Positions 1 to 7,568 of a stretch of 64,000 nucleotides of DNA are shown here, one piece after another. The position numbers and the translations under genes were made by a program. The notes beneath the pieces were generated by a model. The model did not search any database. It was not told the DNA's origin and saw only the letters and a list, made by a program, of their open reading frames with translations. Source of the DNA: an uncultured Alphaproteobacteria bacterium (GTDB lineage: Bacteria > Pseudomonadota > Alphaproteobacteria > RF32 > CAG-239); contig CAKQLF010000001.1 in NCBI GenBank assembly GCA_934254585.1, positions 186,001 to 250,000 on the forward strand. The letters run 5' to 3'. Each line of letters starts with the position of its first letter. The first letter of the stretch is position 1.

Positions 1-504
1 ACTTTCTTGCCAATCGTCCATTGTGTAAAAATAGGTTTCACACGAAAACGCGCCGTTTTCCGGTTCGGAAATAACAAAATGGTTGTATTCGCCCTCTTTG
101 AAGGCAATTCCGGCACCATCACCGATATGAAAAAAAATCCCTTGATTTTTGCAATAGAAAAAACCAACCAATGTGGCAGAAAAATTTATTAAACTTTGCT
201 TATTTTTAGTTTTGTTTAAGCGATGAAAAAGTAACTTTTGACGGGCAACGCCGATAGCTTTTATAACATCGTCGTGAATTGTTTTGATATCTGAGTTTAT
301 TAATAAATCACAAAGTGTTTCGCAAATTATTTTCGCGCCGATTTTGCTGTGTTTGGCCGAACCAGCTCCATCAGAAACAACAGCCACCAATTTATTTTTG
401 GCTGAACGGGCGCAGCTGTAGTCCTGACACGGCAGACCTAAGGATTTATGCAGAGGCCCGCGAATGCTGGCACAAAGAATTTTTATGCGTCCGTTGTTTT
501 TCAT
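1..504 (-). CDS. PP2C-family protein phosphatase (partial, runs off left edge)
   Basis: This is the N-terminal 168 residues of a PP2C-type Ser/Thr phosphatase; the rest lies left of position 1. The start is the ATG at 502-504, three bases after the stop of the VWA gene upstream, so the two are cotranscribed. Residues 40-50 read LVAVVSDGAGSA, the metal-binding Asp-Gly motif of the PP2C fold. About 85 residues later FHIGDGAG gives the second conserved acidic loop. An early GLPCQDY segment fits the usual substrate-side QD motif. PP2C enzymes remove phosphate from Ser/Thr using two metal ions. With a TerY-like VWA protein next door, the expected third partner is a Ser/Thr kinase, which would lie outside the window. 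Family assignment is firm; the substrate is unknown. Confidence 0.85.
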   Translation of the reverse strand, partial: MKNNGRIKILCASIRGPLHKSLGLPCQDYSCARSAKNKLVAVVSDGAGSAKHSKIGAKIICETLCDLLINSDIKTIHDDVIKAIGVARQKLLFHRLNKTKNKQSLINFSATLVGFFYCKNQGIFFHIGDGAGIAFKEGEYNHFVISEPENGAFSCETYFYTMDDWQES

Positions 505-507
505 AGT

Positions 508-1188
508 TTATTTCTTTTCATTCCAATCATTAATGTCATCTAAATAGTGGGTGGCATTCGGTGCGGATTTGGATATGCACGAAACACTTCGACTTAGCCA
601 TAAGAAAAATTCGGTAAATTTCAATCCGGTTAATCTTTTGGGCGGCAACAACGAAAATTTAGCCAACTTATCCAGATTAGCTCCTTGGGTGCCAATGGCG
701 TGAATAACCACTTTTTTATTTTTTTGCGCATAACGGCATATTTCTGCCGAATCTTCCCAACCATAATCCGTTGGTTCTCCATCGCTGATTAGAAAAATCC
801 AAGGGCGTTTGGAAGTTATACCGCAGTTATCATACAAACATTTTTGTTCTTCTATTTTTTGTAAGGCCAATTCCATTGCTTTTCCCAAAGGAGTAAGGCC
901 ACCGGCTTCCATTACCGGAGCAGTGAAGTTCATTGCGTCGGTCCAATCAGATGTAACTTTCACCTCATCTTTGCCAAAGGCTTTGATAATAAGCAGTTGC
1001 ACACGGGAACTGGCGTCAATATCTTCTTTCAGCTCTTTTTCCAAGGCACTCAAACCGGCATTAAGCTGTTTAATCGGTTCGCCGCGCATAGAGCCCGAGC
1101 AGTCTAAAACCAACACGCAAGGAGTTCTTTCGTTGGCGTTGTCGGCAAATTCAACATAAGGAATGGTATTCGTATTTTTCTCGTTCAT
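508..1188 (-). CDS. VWA domain protein, TerY-like
   Basis: A 226-residue single von Willebrand A domain protein without a signal peptide, so cytoplasmic. The MIDAS metal site is visible: DCSGS at residues 29-33, a Thr in GLTPLGKAM and an Asp in FLISDGEPTD. I chose the ATG at 1186-1188 rather than an in-frame upstream ATG at 1239, because GGAG stands seven bases before it and the upstream region is the coding sequence of the small lipoprotein. TerY-type VWA proteins occur in operons with a PP2C phosphatase and a Ser/Thr kinase, which matches the gene order here. The likely role is a phosphorylation-dependent scaffold in a stress response. That role is inferred from context and is not visible in the sequence. 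Confidence 0.85.
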   Translation of the reverse strand: MNEKNTNTIPYVEFADNANERTPCVLVLDCSGSMRGEPIKQLNAGLSALEKELKEDIDASSRVQLLIIKAFGKDEVKVTSDWTDAMNFTAPVMEAGGLTPLGKAMELALQKIEEQKCLYDNCGITSKRPWIFLISDGEPTDYGWEDSAEICRYAQKNKKVVIHAIGTQGANLDKLAKFSLLPPKRLTGLKFTEFFLWLSRSVSCISKSAPNATHYLDDINDWNEKK

Positions 1189-1192
1189 TGCG

Positions 1193-1324
1193 CTACTCCG
1201 GATTATTCGGATAATTATGAGGATATCCGCTGCCTTCAATCGGCTCAGGTAAAGAATAACGTCCGCACGCGGCTATTCCGCAGAGTAAACAAAGAATTAC
1301 CAATATTTTTTGCAAAGATTTCAT
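1193..1324 (-). CDS. small lipoprotein, 43 aa
   Basis: A 43-residue ORF starting at the ATG at 1322-1324 and ending with TAG at 1193-1195, just upstream of the VWA start. The N-terminus has two Lys, a hydrophobic core and the lipobox GIAAC, with Cys at residue 20, so it should be a lipoprotein. The mature part is only about 24 residues (CGRYSLPEPIEGSGYPH then a Pro/Asn-rich tail). Tiny lipoproteins starting Cys-Gly and rich in Pro are common in alphaproteobacteria and resemble the LptM/YifL class, but I cannot assign a function. The VWA Shine-Dalgarno lies inside its last codons, so translation of the two genes may be coupled. Confidence 0.75.
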   Translation of the reverse strand: MKSLQKILVILCLLCGIAACGRYSLPEPIEGSGYPHNYPNNPE

Positions 1325-1421
1325 TTGTTAACCTTTTTTTTGATGAGTTTAGCATATATTTAACATAAGTAATATTAAATATAAAAGTTAATTTTTATTT
1401 TTAACAGAAAGTTGTTAAGGA

Positions 1422-1958
1422 ATGAATAAAATTTTAAAAGTCTGCAGTATTTTATTTGCATTATTTGTTTTAGGAATTAATGAGGCGGCGGCAAAGCTTA
1501 ATTTATTTCCTGAACCGCGTTATGTTCCGGACTTATCTTTTTACGGTGACAGCGGAAAAGCGTACAAATTGAAAGATTTTGGCGATGATTTGTTGGTGGC
1601 TATGATTTGGTCGCGCCGTTGCGGTCCTTGTTTGGCCGATTTGAAGCCTTTAAACGGTTTTGCTCAGGCTGTTATGAAACAGGGAATTCGCGTCATACTT
1701 ATTTCTCCGGAAGGAGAATGGAAAACGGCAGATGAAAGAAGAATGTTTTTAAAACGTTTCGGCGCATCTAATTTGGTTAGTTATTTAGATAGAAAAGCCG
1801 GATTTATGAATGGTATGGGGGTTATGGTCACTCCAACCGCACTTTTAATAAATCGCAATGGTTTGGAAGTTGGGCAAATTACCGGTGCAGTGGAGTGGGA
1901 TAATCCTAAAGTTGTGGACTATATTGTAAAACTTAAAAATGATTTGTATTCAAAATAG
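1422..1958 (+). CDS. TlpA-like thioredoxin-fold protein, exported
   Basis: A 178-residue protein with a signal peptide (residues 1-24, ending EAAA) followed by a thioredoxin fold of the TlpA/AhpC-TSA type. The active site is RRCGPC, with redox cysteines at residues 67 and 70. VTPTALLINRNG supplies the cis-Pro loop. TlpA-like proteins reduce disulfides in the periplasm, for example for cytochrome maturation or oxidative damage repair. The particular partner cannot be told from the neighbours. AAGGA sits just before the ATG. It is transcribed divergently from the lipoprotein-VWA-PP2C group and overlaps the convergent DedA-type gene by nine bases at its 3' end. Confidence 0.85.
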   Translation: MNKILKVCSILFALFVLGINEAAAKLNLFPEPRYVPDLSFYGDSGKAYKLKDFGDDLLVAMIWSRRCGPCLADLKPLNGFAQAVMKQGIRVILISPEGEWKTADERRMFLKRFGASNLVSYLDRKAGFMNGMGVMVTPTALLINRNGLEVGQITGAVEWDNPKVVDYIVKLKNDLYSK

Positions 1959-2543
1959 TTTTATAATTGCGAATCCGCCGATAAGCAGCAATAAAAATAC
2001 AACTGAAAGCCAACCTAAGTTTTTTTCAATAAACTCACGCATTTTTTCACCATAGGTTTTAAGCAACCAGGCCACCAGAAAAAAGCGCATTCCGCGGGCG
2101 ATAATTGATGCAAAGGTGAAAATAAAAATGTTCATGTGTACCACGCCGCTGGCTATGGTGATTATTTTATAAGGAAACGGAGTTATGCCCGCGCCAAAGA
2201 CGATCCACGCGCCGTATTCGTTGTACAAATCTTTAAAGGAGTTAAACTTTTCTAAATAGCCATAGAAATTTAATAATGGTTCGGCAATTAACTGGAAAAA
2301 ATAAACTCCGATAATATAACCCAAATAGGCACCGATAACACTTCCGGCCGTGGCAATTCCGGCAAGTTGCCAAGCTTTTTTCGGAGCGGCTAAAATCATT
2401 GGAATCAACATTACATCGGGCGGAATAGGAAAAAAGGAACTCTCAATAAAAGAAATGGCAAACAGCCAATAGACGGCTCCGTTGTTTTTTGACAGGTGAA
2501 AAACCGCGTCATAAATTTTCCGCACAAATTTTGTAAATCCCAT
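1950..2543 (-). CDS. YqaA/DedA family membrane protein (VTT domain)
   Basis: A 197-residue integral membrane protein of the DedA/VTT superfamily, closest in layout to YqaA proteins. It has a re-entrant motif near residues 30-42 (SFIESSFFPIPPD) and a second at about 115-130 (FGAGITPFPYKIITIASG), the paired half-helix and Pro-containing loops typical of this fold. C-terminal hydrophobic segments follow. DedA-family proteins are thought to move lipids such as undecaprenyl phosphate or phosphatidylethanolamine across the inner membrane. Which lipid this one moves cannot be read from the sequence. It overlaps the convergent thioredoxin gene by nine bases. Confidence 0.85.
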   Translation of the reverse strand: MGFTKFVRKIYDAVFHLSKNNGAVYWLFAISFIESSFFPIPPDVMLIPMILAAPKKAWQLAGIATAGSVIGAYLGYIIGVYFFQLIAEPLLNFYGYLEKFNSFKDLYNEYGAWIVFGAGITPFPYKIITIASGVVHMNIFIFTFASIIARGMRFFLVAWLLKTYGEKMREFIEKNLGWLSVVFLLLLIGGFAIIKLF

Positions 2544-2576
2544 AATGTTTCCTCTATATTTGTTATAGAGGTGAAT

Positions 2577-3206
2577 TTACTGTAAAAATTTTTGAATTTC
2601 AGCAATATCCTGCGGCCTATCCACATAAAAAATATGCGGACGGTTCAATTGATGAGGAACGGGAGTGAACGGTTGCCAGTATTCCACGCAAATTATTTGA
2701 GGTTCATTTTTAAGCAAATATTGGTGAGCCGCTTCTTTGCTGTGTACTTCAAAGCAGTCATCTTCGTTTAAATCGGGAATAAGTTTGCAAAAGTCAGGGT
2801 TTTCTTTTTTATAGGCGTTAAACAGCATAAGTTTGTGAGATTTATGACCTATTGCATAACTTTCTAAAATATCAAAGAGGCGTTTATGCATATCTTGTGC
2901 GGAAAGATAGTGGGCGGCTCTAACCGGAAAAGGCAGGGGTACTCCTTTAGGTTTTATGATTATAAGCGGAAAATTTAAAGATTGTTTGTTTAATTCATTA
3001 AGCAAAGCTGTTGCCGGTTTGTCATTTGAATGTAGCGTAACCAGCAAAGCGTTGGTTTTTAATTCTTTAAGATAATTCAAAAGTTTAAAAACATTATCTG
3101 TTCCAAACATTTTAATATTGCGTTTAGCCAATATCTTTTGCAGAACATCTAAATTGTTTTTGTTGCGGTCAAAAACTAAAACATATCCTTGTTCTTTAGA
3201 TTTCAT
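2577..3206 (-). CDS. protein with two degenerate receiver-like domains
   Basis: A 209-residue protein with no signal peptide. The start is the ATG at 3204-3206, preceded by AAAGGAG; an in-frame upstream start at 3311 would run into folD. Residues 5-110 look like a response-regulator receiver fold: YVLVFDRN, then TNALLVTLH, then FPLIIIKPKG and AAHYLSAQDMHKRLFDIL. The phosphoacceptor Asp and the conserved Lys are not in place. Residues 120-209 repeat a similar pattern (KLMLFNAY, PQIICVEYW, HIFYVDRP). I read it as two tandem pseudo-receiver domains without an output domain. The second domain call is weaker than the first. Function unknown; it lies downstream of folD on the same strand. Confidence 0.55.
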   Translation of the reverse strand: MKSKEQGYVLVFDRNKNNLDVLQKILAKRNIKMFGTDNVFKLLNYLKELKTNALLVTLHSNDKPATALLNELNKQSLNFPLIIIKPKGVPLPFPVRAAHYLSAQDMHKRLFDILESYAIGHKSHKLMLFNAYKKENPDFCKLIPDLNEDDCFEVHSKEAAHQYLLKNEPQIICVEYWQPFTPVPHQLNRPHIFYVDRPQDIAEIQKFLQ

Positions 3207-3252
3207 ATATTTTCTCCTTTGCTGGAATAAATATATGAAATTTTTGAGAAAA

Positions 3253-4101
3253 TTAAAGAGGCGCGCGCTGTAATATATAAGCCTCAAAAGTGTTGGAAAG
3301 CAACATAGCAATTGTCATCGGTCCAACGCCGCCCGGAACAGGCGTAATGGCATAGGCTTTGTCTTTTACGTCATCAAAATCAATGTCACCGCAAATAACT
3401 CCGTTTTCACGATTTATACCAATATCAATTAAAATGGAGTTCTCTTTTATCCAGTCGGCCTTAACTAATTTAGGTACACCGCAGGCGGCCACGAGAATAT
3501 CCGCCTTAGAGGTCAGCTCTTTTATATTTTTTGTTTGAGCGTGAGTTATGGTTACGGTACATTCTTGATTTAATAATAAAGTGGCTAAGGGGCGACCGAC
3601 AATTAGCGAGGCTCCAATCAAAACCACATTTTTTCCGCACAAATCAGGAGTGATGCTTTTTATTAATTTCATTACACCCAGCGGAGTAGCGGCAATAAAG
3701 TTTGGTTTTTCGTTGTTTTGCAACATTCCGGTGTTGTAGGGATGAAATCCGTCAACATCTTTGAGCGGCGAAATAGCATTAATAATGCGGTGAGTGTCTA
3801 AATGTTTGGGAAGCGGCAGTTGAACAATAATGCCATTAACATTCTCATCGCCGTTAAGTTGATTTATGGTATTAAGAATTTCATTTTCGGAAATGTTTTC
3901 CTCAAAATGATATAGTTTGGAAACAAGACCGATTTGTTCAGCGGCTTTTTGTTTGTTGCGAACATAAATCAAGCTCGGTTCATCATTGCCGACCAAAACA
4001 ATGGCCAATTGCGGAGCTGAAGGCAAGTTTGCTATTTTTTGTTTTAAATCTTCTTTAATTTCAGAAGCAATTTTTTTCCCGTCAATGATTTGAGCTGTCA
4101 T
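3253..4101 (-). CDS. folD: methylenetetrahydrofolate dehydrogenase / cyclohydrolase
   Basis: A 282-residue bifunctional enzyme of usual length. It oxidises 5,10-methylene-THF to methenyl-THF with NADP and hydrolyses that to 10-formyl-THF, feeding purine and fMet synthesis. Visible motifs are the substrate-site YVRNKQKAAEQIG near residue 50 (Tyr and Lys are catalytic), the VQLPLPKHL segment, KDVDGFHPYN, the nucleotide-binding GASLIVGRPLA and the C-terminal TPVPGGVGPMTIAML. The ordinary first Arg of the GRS motif is Ala here, a mild variation. It starts two bases after the DUF167 gene ends, as part of the yggT-DUF167-folD run. Confidence 0.97.
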   Translation of the reverse strand: MTAQIIDGKKIASEIKEDLKQKIANLPSAPQLAIVLVGNDEPSLIYVRNKQKAAEQIGLVSKLYHFEENISENEILNTINQLNGDENVNGIIVQLPLPKHLDTHRIINAISPLKDVDGFHPYNTGMLQNNEKPNFIAATPLGVMKLIKSITPDLCGKNVVLIGASLIVGRPLATLLLNQECTVTITHAQTKNIKELTSKADILVAACGVPKLVKADWIKENSILIDIGINRENGVICGDIDFDDVKDKAYAITPVPGGVGPMTIAMLLSNTFEAYILQRAPL

Positions 4102-4103
4102 TT

Positions 4104-4418
4104 TTATTCCTTTAATAAAGCTGCAAGTTTTGCCGAAAACTCTGGAGAAGGAGGTATTTCGATATAAAGTTTTTTATAATGGTCGGTTTCTCCGCTGACA
4201 ATTTTTATTTGGGTTTTTGACACTTTCAAGGTTTTGGCCAACAGAGCAATAAGTTCTTTGTTGGCTTTGCCTTTTTCCGGAACAACTGTTACGGCTCCTT
4301 TGAGATATACTTGATTTTTTTCGTCACAAAACACACCCTTAAATCCGTTATACGAGGCTCCGGGGGCTAATTTTATTCTGATAAAATATCCGGTGTTATC
4401 AGCAGTGAAAAAAGTCAT
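4104..4418 (-). CDS. DUF167 / YggU family protein
   Basis: A 104-residue protein of the DUF167 (YggU) family, recognised from RIKLAPGAS, the VPEKGKANKELIALLAKTL core and the IVSGETDHYKKLYIE segment. Its function is unknown across the family. I chose the ATG at 4416-4418, which overlaps the yggT stop as TAATG and so suggests translational coupling. A longer in-frame reading to 4439 would run back into yggT. Pairing of YggT with a DUF167 protein is seen in many proteobacteria, which supports both calls. Confidence 0.85.
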   Translation of the reverse strand: MTFFTADNTGYFIRIKLAPGASYNGFKGVFCDEKNQVYLKGAVTVVPEKGKANKELIALLAKTLKVSKTQIKIVSGETDHYKKLYIEIPPSPEFSAKLAALLKE

Positions 4419-4735
4419 TACATATACTGCTGAATCCAATGGCTCAAGTGGGTTATAAAAGAACCGACAAAGGCAATACCGATTAACAAAACATAAGGGG
4501 CAATGTCATATCCGGAAAGCGGCGGAACTTTGGAACGAACTAATTTATAAGCAGGCTCGGTCAGCATTTTCAAAATATTCATAAATTTTTCGGCATATTT
4601 ATTGTGAACAGTCATAATTTTGTAGTGCAACATCCAATATAAAATGATGTCGACGGCGACAACTTTGAAATAAATGTCGATGACAACACTTAAAATATCC
4701 AGCACCGGCATAATAAAAAGCCCGATAATACCCAT
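4418..4735 (-). CDS. YggT family membrane protein
   Basis: A 105-residue membrane protein with two hydrophobic helices (about residues 3-40 and 78-98). Between them is the YggT signature LTEPAYKLVRSKVPPLSGYDIAPYV, shown here at residues 57-81 and defined by the EP, R and P positions. YggT proteins have been linked to osmotic tolerance and to positioning of division or photosynthetic complexes in other bacteria. The role here is not known. AAAGGAG precedes the ATG. It heads the yggT-DUF167-folD block, 21 bases after the unknown 298-residue gene. Confidence 0.88.
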   Translation of the reverse strand: MGIIGLFIMPVLDILSVVIDIYFKVVAVDIILYWMLHYKIMTVHNKYAEKFMNILKMLTEPAYKLVRSKVPPLSGYDIAPYVLLIGIAFVGSFITHLSHWIQQYM

Positions 4736-4756
4736 TGATTTTTTCTCCTTTATAGA

Positions 4757-5653
4757 TTATCTGTTTTTTCGTTGGTTTTCATAATTTTCTTCTATCATAT
4801 TAAAGCGGCTGCTGTCAAACCTTCTTTTTTTCAAAACGCCGCGTAATTCTGAAATTCTGCCGCCGACCTCGTCAAAAAAAGTTGAGGATTTACCAATGTT
4901 GTTTGAAAACATTGCATTTAAGTTATTGGCTTTCAGATTATCATCTTGTCTGGTTTCACGACGGAGTTGCAGCAGCATTAAGCGTTTTAACCAGTCCTCA
5001 TAAGCATAAGAGTCTGCCAAATCTTCATCGTCATCGTGGCTTATGCCTAAGTTTTCTTTTTCTTTTTGGCTTATGGTGTAGCCGTAGCCCAAGCCTTGGA
5101 GGGATTTCAGCATTTTATATATCATTTTGGCTTTTTCGTAATCTTGTATATCGGTATTTACCTCAACAGCGTCTTTGGTGTAGAAGCGTATCAAATCATT
5201 AAGTTCACGAAGGCTGCGGATTTTGTAAATAAGCTGTCCTTCAAGTTCTTGAGAGTCTTCAAGCGGGCATAAACGCAAAAGAGCAAGTAACGTAAAAACG
5301 TCAAATTCTTTTTCGTTTATGTTTTTCAAAAAATTTCCGCGTTCTTTGTAATCTTCTTCGGTTATATAACCGTCATTCATGTGTTTTATGGTTTTTAATG
5401 CGGCTTCCAACAAATCGTGATAACGTTCATCAAAAGGTTTTGGTTCGTCCTCGTTGTTAAGTTTGCGCCGCAAGGATTGCACAATTTCGGTTTTGCTGAT
5501 ATTCTCCCCATTAATGTTTATTTTGTCTTTTTGCGGAGAAAGAATCAGTTCGCGCAAAACGTCGCGTGCCGCAGGAGTGTCCAGTTGCGGATAGCAAGAC
5601 TGAACCGCTTGATATAATGAATTAAAATATTTACCGTCCTGATACGGAAACAT
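4757..5653 (-). CDS. unknown protein, 298 aa, coupled to TerB-like gene
   Basis: I do not recognise this protein. It is 298 residues, soluble and highly charged, mostly predicted helical, with no signal peptide or clear membrane segment. An acidic patch DDDEDL lies near residue 210, and the C-terminus is basic and Asn/Arg-rich. Its ATG overlaps the stop of the TerB-like gene as TGATG, so the two are translationally coupled and probably act together. No catalytic motif stands out. An adaptor or structural partner of the TerB-like protein is one reading, but this is inference only. Confidence 0.7.
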   Translation of the reverse strand: MFPYQDGKYFNSLYQAVQSCYPQLDTPAARDVLRELILSPQKDKININGENISKTEIVQSLRRKLNNEDEPKPFDERYHDLLEAALKTIKHMNDGYITEEDYKERGNFLKNINEKEFDVFTLLALLRLCPLEDSQELEGQLIYKIRSLRELNDLIRFYTKDAVEVNTDIQDYEKAKMIYKMLKSLQGLGYGYTISQKEKENLGISHDDDEDLADSYAYEDWLKRLMLLQLRRETRQDDNLKANNLNAMFSNNIGKSSTFFDEVGGRISELRGVLKKRRFDSSRFNMIEENYENQRKNR

Positions 5654-6093
5654 CAGTCTTTTTCCTCAAAAATTATTTTGGCCTGCTCAACCCAGATTAT
5701 GTGGTCAATAATCCAGTTGCTGATTTGTTCTATTTTTTCCAATTCAATGCCCATAGCTAGGCCGATTTTGCCGATTATCAACGTTTCGTTGTCGGATAAA
5801 ACATTGTCTATATGCGACAGCATACACATTTCACGAACAAGCTCTAAAGCCAAATGGCGGTTTTTGATTTGGGCAACATCTTTCAAAACTGTTTCGGTGT
5901 CACGGCCTTCTATTATTTGAGGCAAATCGGTGATGCCGTGCGAAAGAGCAGCTTCTGTGATAAATTTTATTTCATCGGAATCACAATTTTCATCAGCATC
6001 GGCCACGGCTATTAAGGCTTCAAAAAAAGCCCGTTTTTCTTCCGGATTTGCCGAATCTAAATAAGAAGGTAAAATGTCTCTAATGCAGTCCAT
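5653..6093 (-). CDS. TerB-like protein
   Basis: A 146-residue helical protein resembling the TerB domain. The acidic first motif AVADADENCDSDEIKFI lies near residues 28-45. Its mirrored second half EMCMLSHIDNVLSDNETLIIGKIG ends in a long helix. TerB-like domains form helical bundles that bind metal through these acidic loops and occur in stress and envelope-monitoring systems. CTCCTTAA-type sequence upstream reads as AAGGAG on the coding strand before the ATG. It is the first gene of a minus-strand run leading to folD. A TerY-like VWA protein lies about 5 kb away, but the two are in separate units. Confidence 0.7.
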   Translation of the reverse strand: MDCIRDILPSYLDSANPEEKRAFFEALIAVADADENCDSDEIKFITEAALSHGITDLPQIIEGRDTETVLKDVAQIKNRHLALELVREMCMLSHIDNVLSDNETLIIGKIGLAMGIELEKIEQISNWIIDHIIWVEQAKIIFEEKD

Positions 6094-6232
6094 AACAATT
6101 CTCCTTAAATCTAACTGTTCTTATGTTAGTCAAATTAGGTTAATTTTTCAACAAAAAAGTATTTGAAAAAATAGAAAGTTTGGCGTAAATAATAAGATTA
6201 TCTTTAATTCTTTAATAATTAGCGAGTATACG

Positions 6233-7567
6233 GTGTCTAAAAAATATTTTATTAAAACATTCGGCTGTCAAATGAACGTCTATGATTCTTCGCGCATTGC
6301 CGATATGCTGCAAAAAGAGGGATATGAAGAGGCTAAAAGACAGGAAGATGCTGATTTGGTACTGTTTAACACTTGCCATATTCGGGAAAAGGCGGCGGAA
6401 AAGTTGTTTTCGGATTTAGGTCGGGCTAAACTTGTTGCCGATGAACGCGAAGCTGAGGGCAAAAAAACGGTTATCGGCGTGGCCGGCTGTGTGGTACAAG
6501 CCGAAGATACGCAGATTATTCGCCGCGCTCCTTTTGTTGATTTTGCTGTCGGGCCTTTGATGTATCACAAAATTCCGCAAATTTTGTCGGAAGTGGCACA
6601 AAAAAAAGAACATTCAGGTATTGTTAATACTGAATTTCCGGCAGATAGTAAATTCGACTTTTTACCGGAAAATAAGGCGCAAGGAGCTTGTTCTTATTTG
6701 GCTGTGCAGGAAGGGTGTAACAATTTTTGCACCTATTGTGTGGTGCCGTATACGCGTGGAGCCGAATATTCTCGTCCGGTGACAGAAATAATTGCCGAAG
6801 CTAAGCGTTTGATTGCAACGGGGACAATAGAACTTAATCTTTTGGGGCAAAATGTAAATTCTTATCACGGTGAAGATGAAACGGGAAAAGAACGTAATTT
6901 GGCCTATTTGTTGCGGCGGGTGGCTGAATTGGACGGACTGAAACGTTTGCGCTATACCACTTCGTATCCGGCTGATGTTGACGATGATTTAATTGATTGC
7001 CATCGTGATTTGAAAATTTTAATGCCTTATTTGCATTTACCGATTCAATCCGGTTCAGATAAAATTTTGAAGGCGATGAATCGTCGGCATAATTCTTCAG
7101 ATTATTTGCGAATCGTTGAAAAACTCCGGAAAGCTAATCCCGATTTGCGTATGTCTTCGGATTTTATTGTCGGATTTCCGGGGGAAACTGATGAAGATTT
7201 CCAAAAGACGTTAGATGTGGTCAATGAAGTTAAATATATTCAGGCTTTCTCTTTTAAATACAGCCGACGTCCGGGAACTCCTGCCGCCGTGATGGATAAT
7301 CAGGTCGAAGAAAAGGTTAAAAAAGAACGTTTAGATGTTTTGCAAACTTTGCTGTTTTCGTATCAGGAAGCTTTTAATAAATCTTGCGTGGGCAAAATTA
7401 TGCCGGTGCTGTTTGAGCAAAAAGGTCGCCATAAAGGACAGCTTATCGGTCGTACGCCGTATATGCAGAACTTGCATATTGAAACAAATAGTGATAATAT
7501 TAATAAAATTATTGAGGTGGAAGTTACCGAAGCGACCACGAACTCTTTGAGCGGAAAGGAGATTTAA
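6233..7567 (+). CDS. miaB: tRNA-2-methylthio-N6-dimethylallyladenosine synthase
   Basis: A 444-residue radical-SAM methylthiotransferase that adds a methylthio group to isopentenyladenosine at tRNA position 37. The N-terminal UPF0004 domain has FGCQMN, NTCHIREKA and the third cluster Cys in GVAGCVVQ. The radical-SAM cluster is EGCNNFCTYCVVPYTRG. A TRAM domain occupies the last 70 residues. The start is GTG at 6233 with only a weak ribosome site, but the protein begins MSKKYFIKTFGCQMN, exactly where MiaB should. The order miaB-phoH-ybeY-lnt is the classic proteobacterial operon. Confidence 0.97.
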   Translation: MSKKYFIKTFGCQMNVYDSSRIADMLQKEGYEEAKRQEDADLVLFNTCHIREKAAEKLFSDLGRAKLVADEREAEGKKTVIGVAGCVVQAEDTQIIRRAPFVDFAVGPLMYHKIPQILSEVAQKKEHSGIVNTEFPADSKFDFLPENKAQGACSYLAVQEGCNNFCTYCVVPYTRGAEYSRPVTEIIAEAKRLIATGTIELNLLGQNVNSYHGEDETGKERNLAYLLRRVAELDGLKRLRYTTSYPADVDDDLIDCHRDLKILMPYLHLPIQSGSDKILKAMNRRHNSSDYLRIVEKLRKANPDLRMSSDFIVGFPGETDEDFQKTLDVVNEVKYIQAFSFKYSRRPGTPAAVMDNQVEEKVKKERLDVLQTLLFSYQEAFNKSCVGKIMPVLFEQKGRHKGQLIGRTPYMQNLHIETNSDNINKIIEVEVTEATTNSLSGKEI

Positions 7568-7568
7568 G

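Noticed and set aside
7..506. Two short plus-strand ORFs at the left edge
   Set aside because: The minus strand here encodes a clear PP2C domain continuing past position 1; these are shadows of it.
809..1159. Plus-strand ORF of 116 codons opposite the VWA gene
   Set aside because: It is the antisense shadow of a well-supported VWA domain; Ser/Ala-rich translation with no motif.
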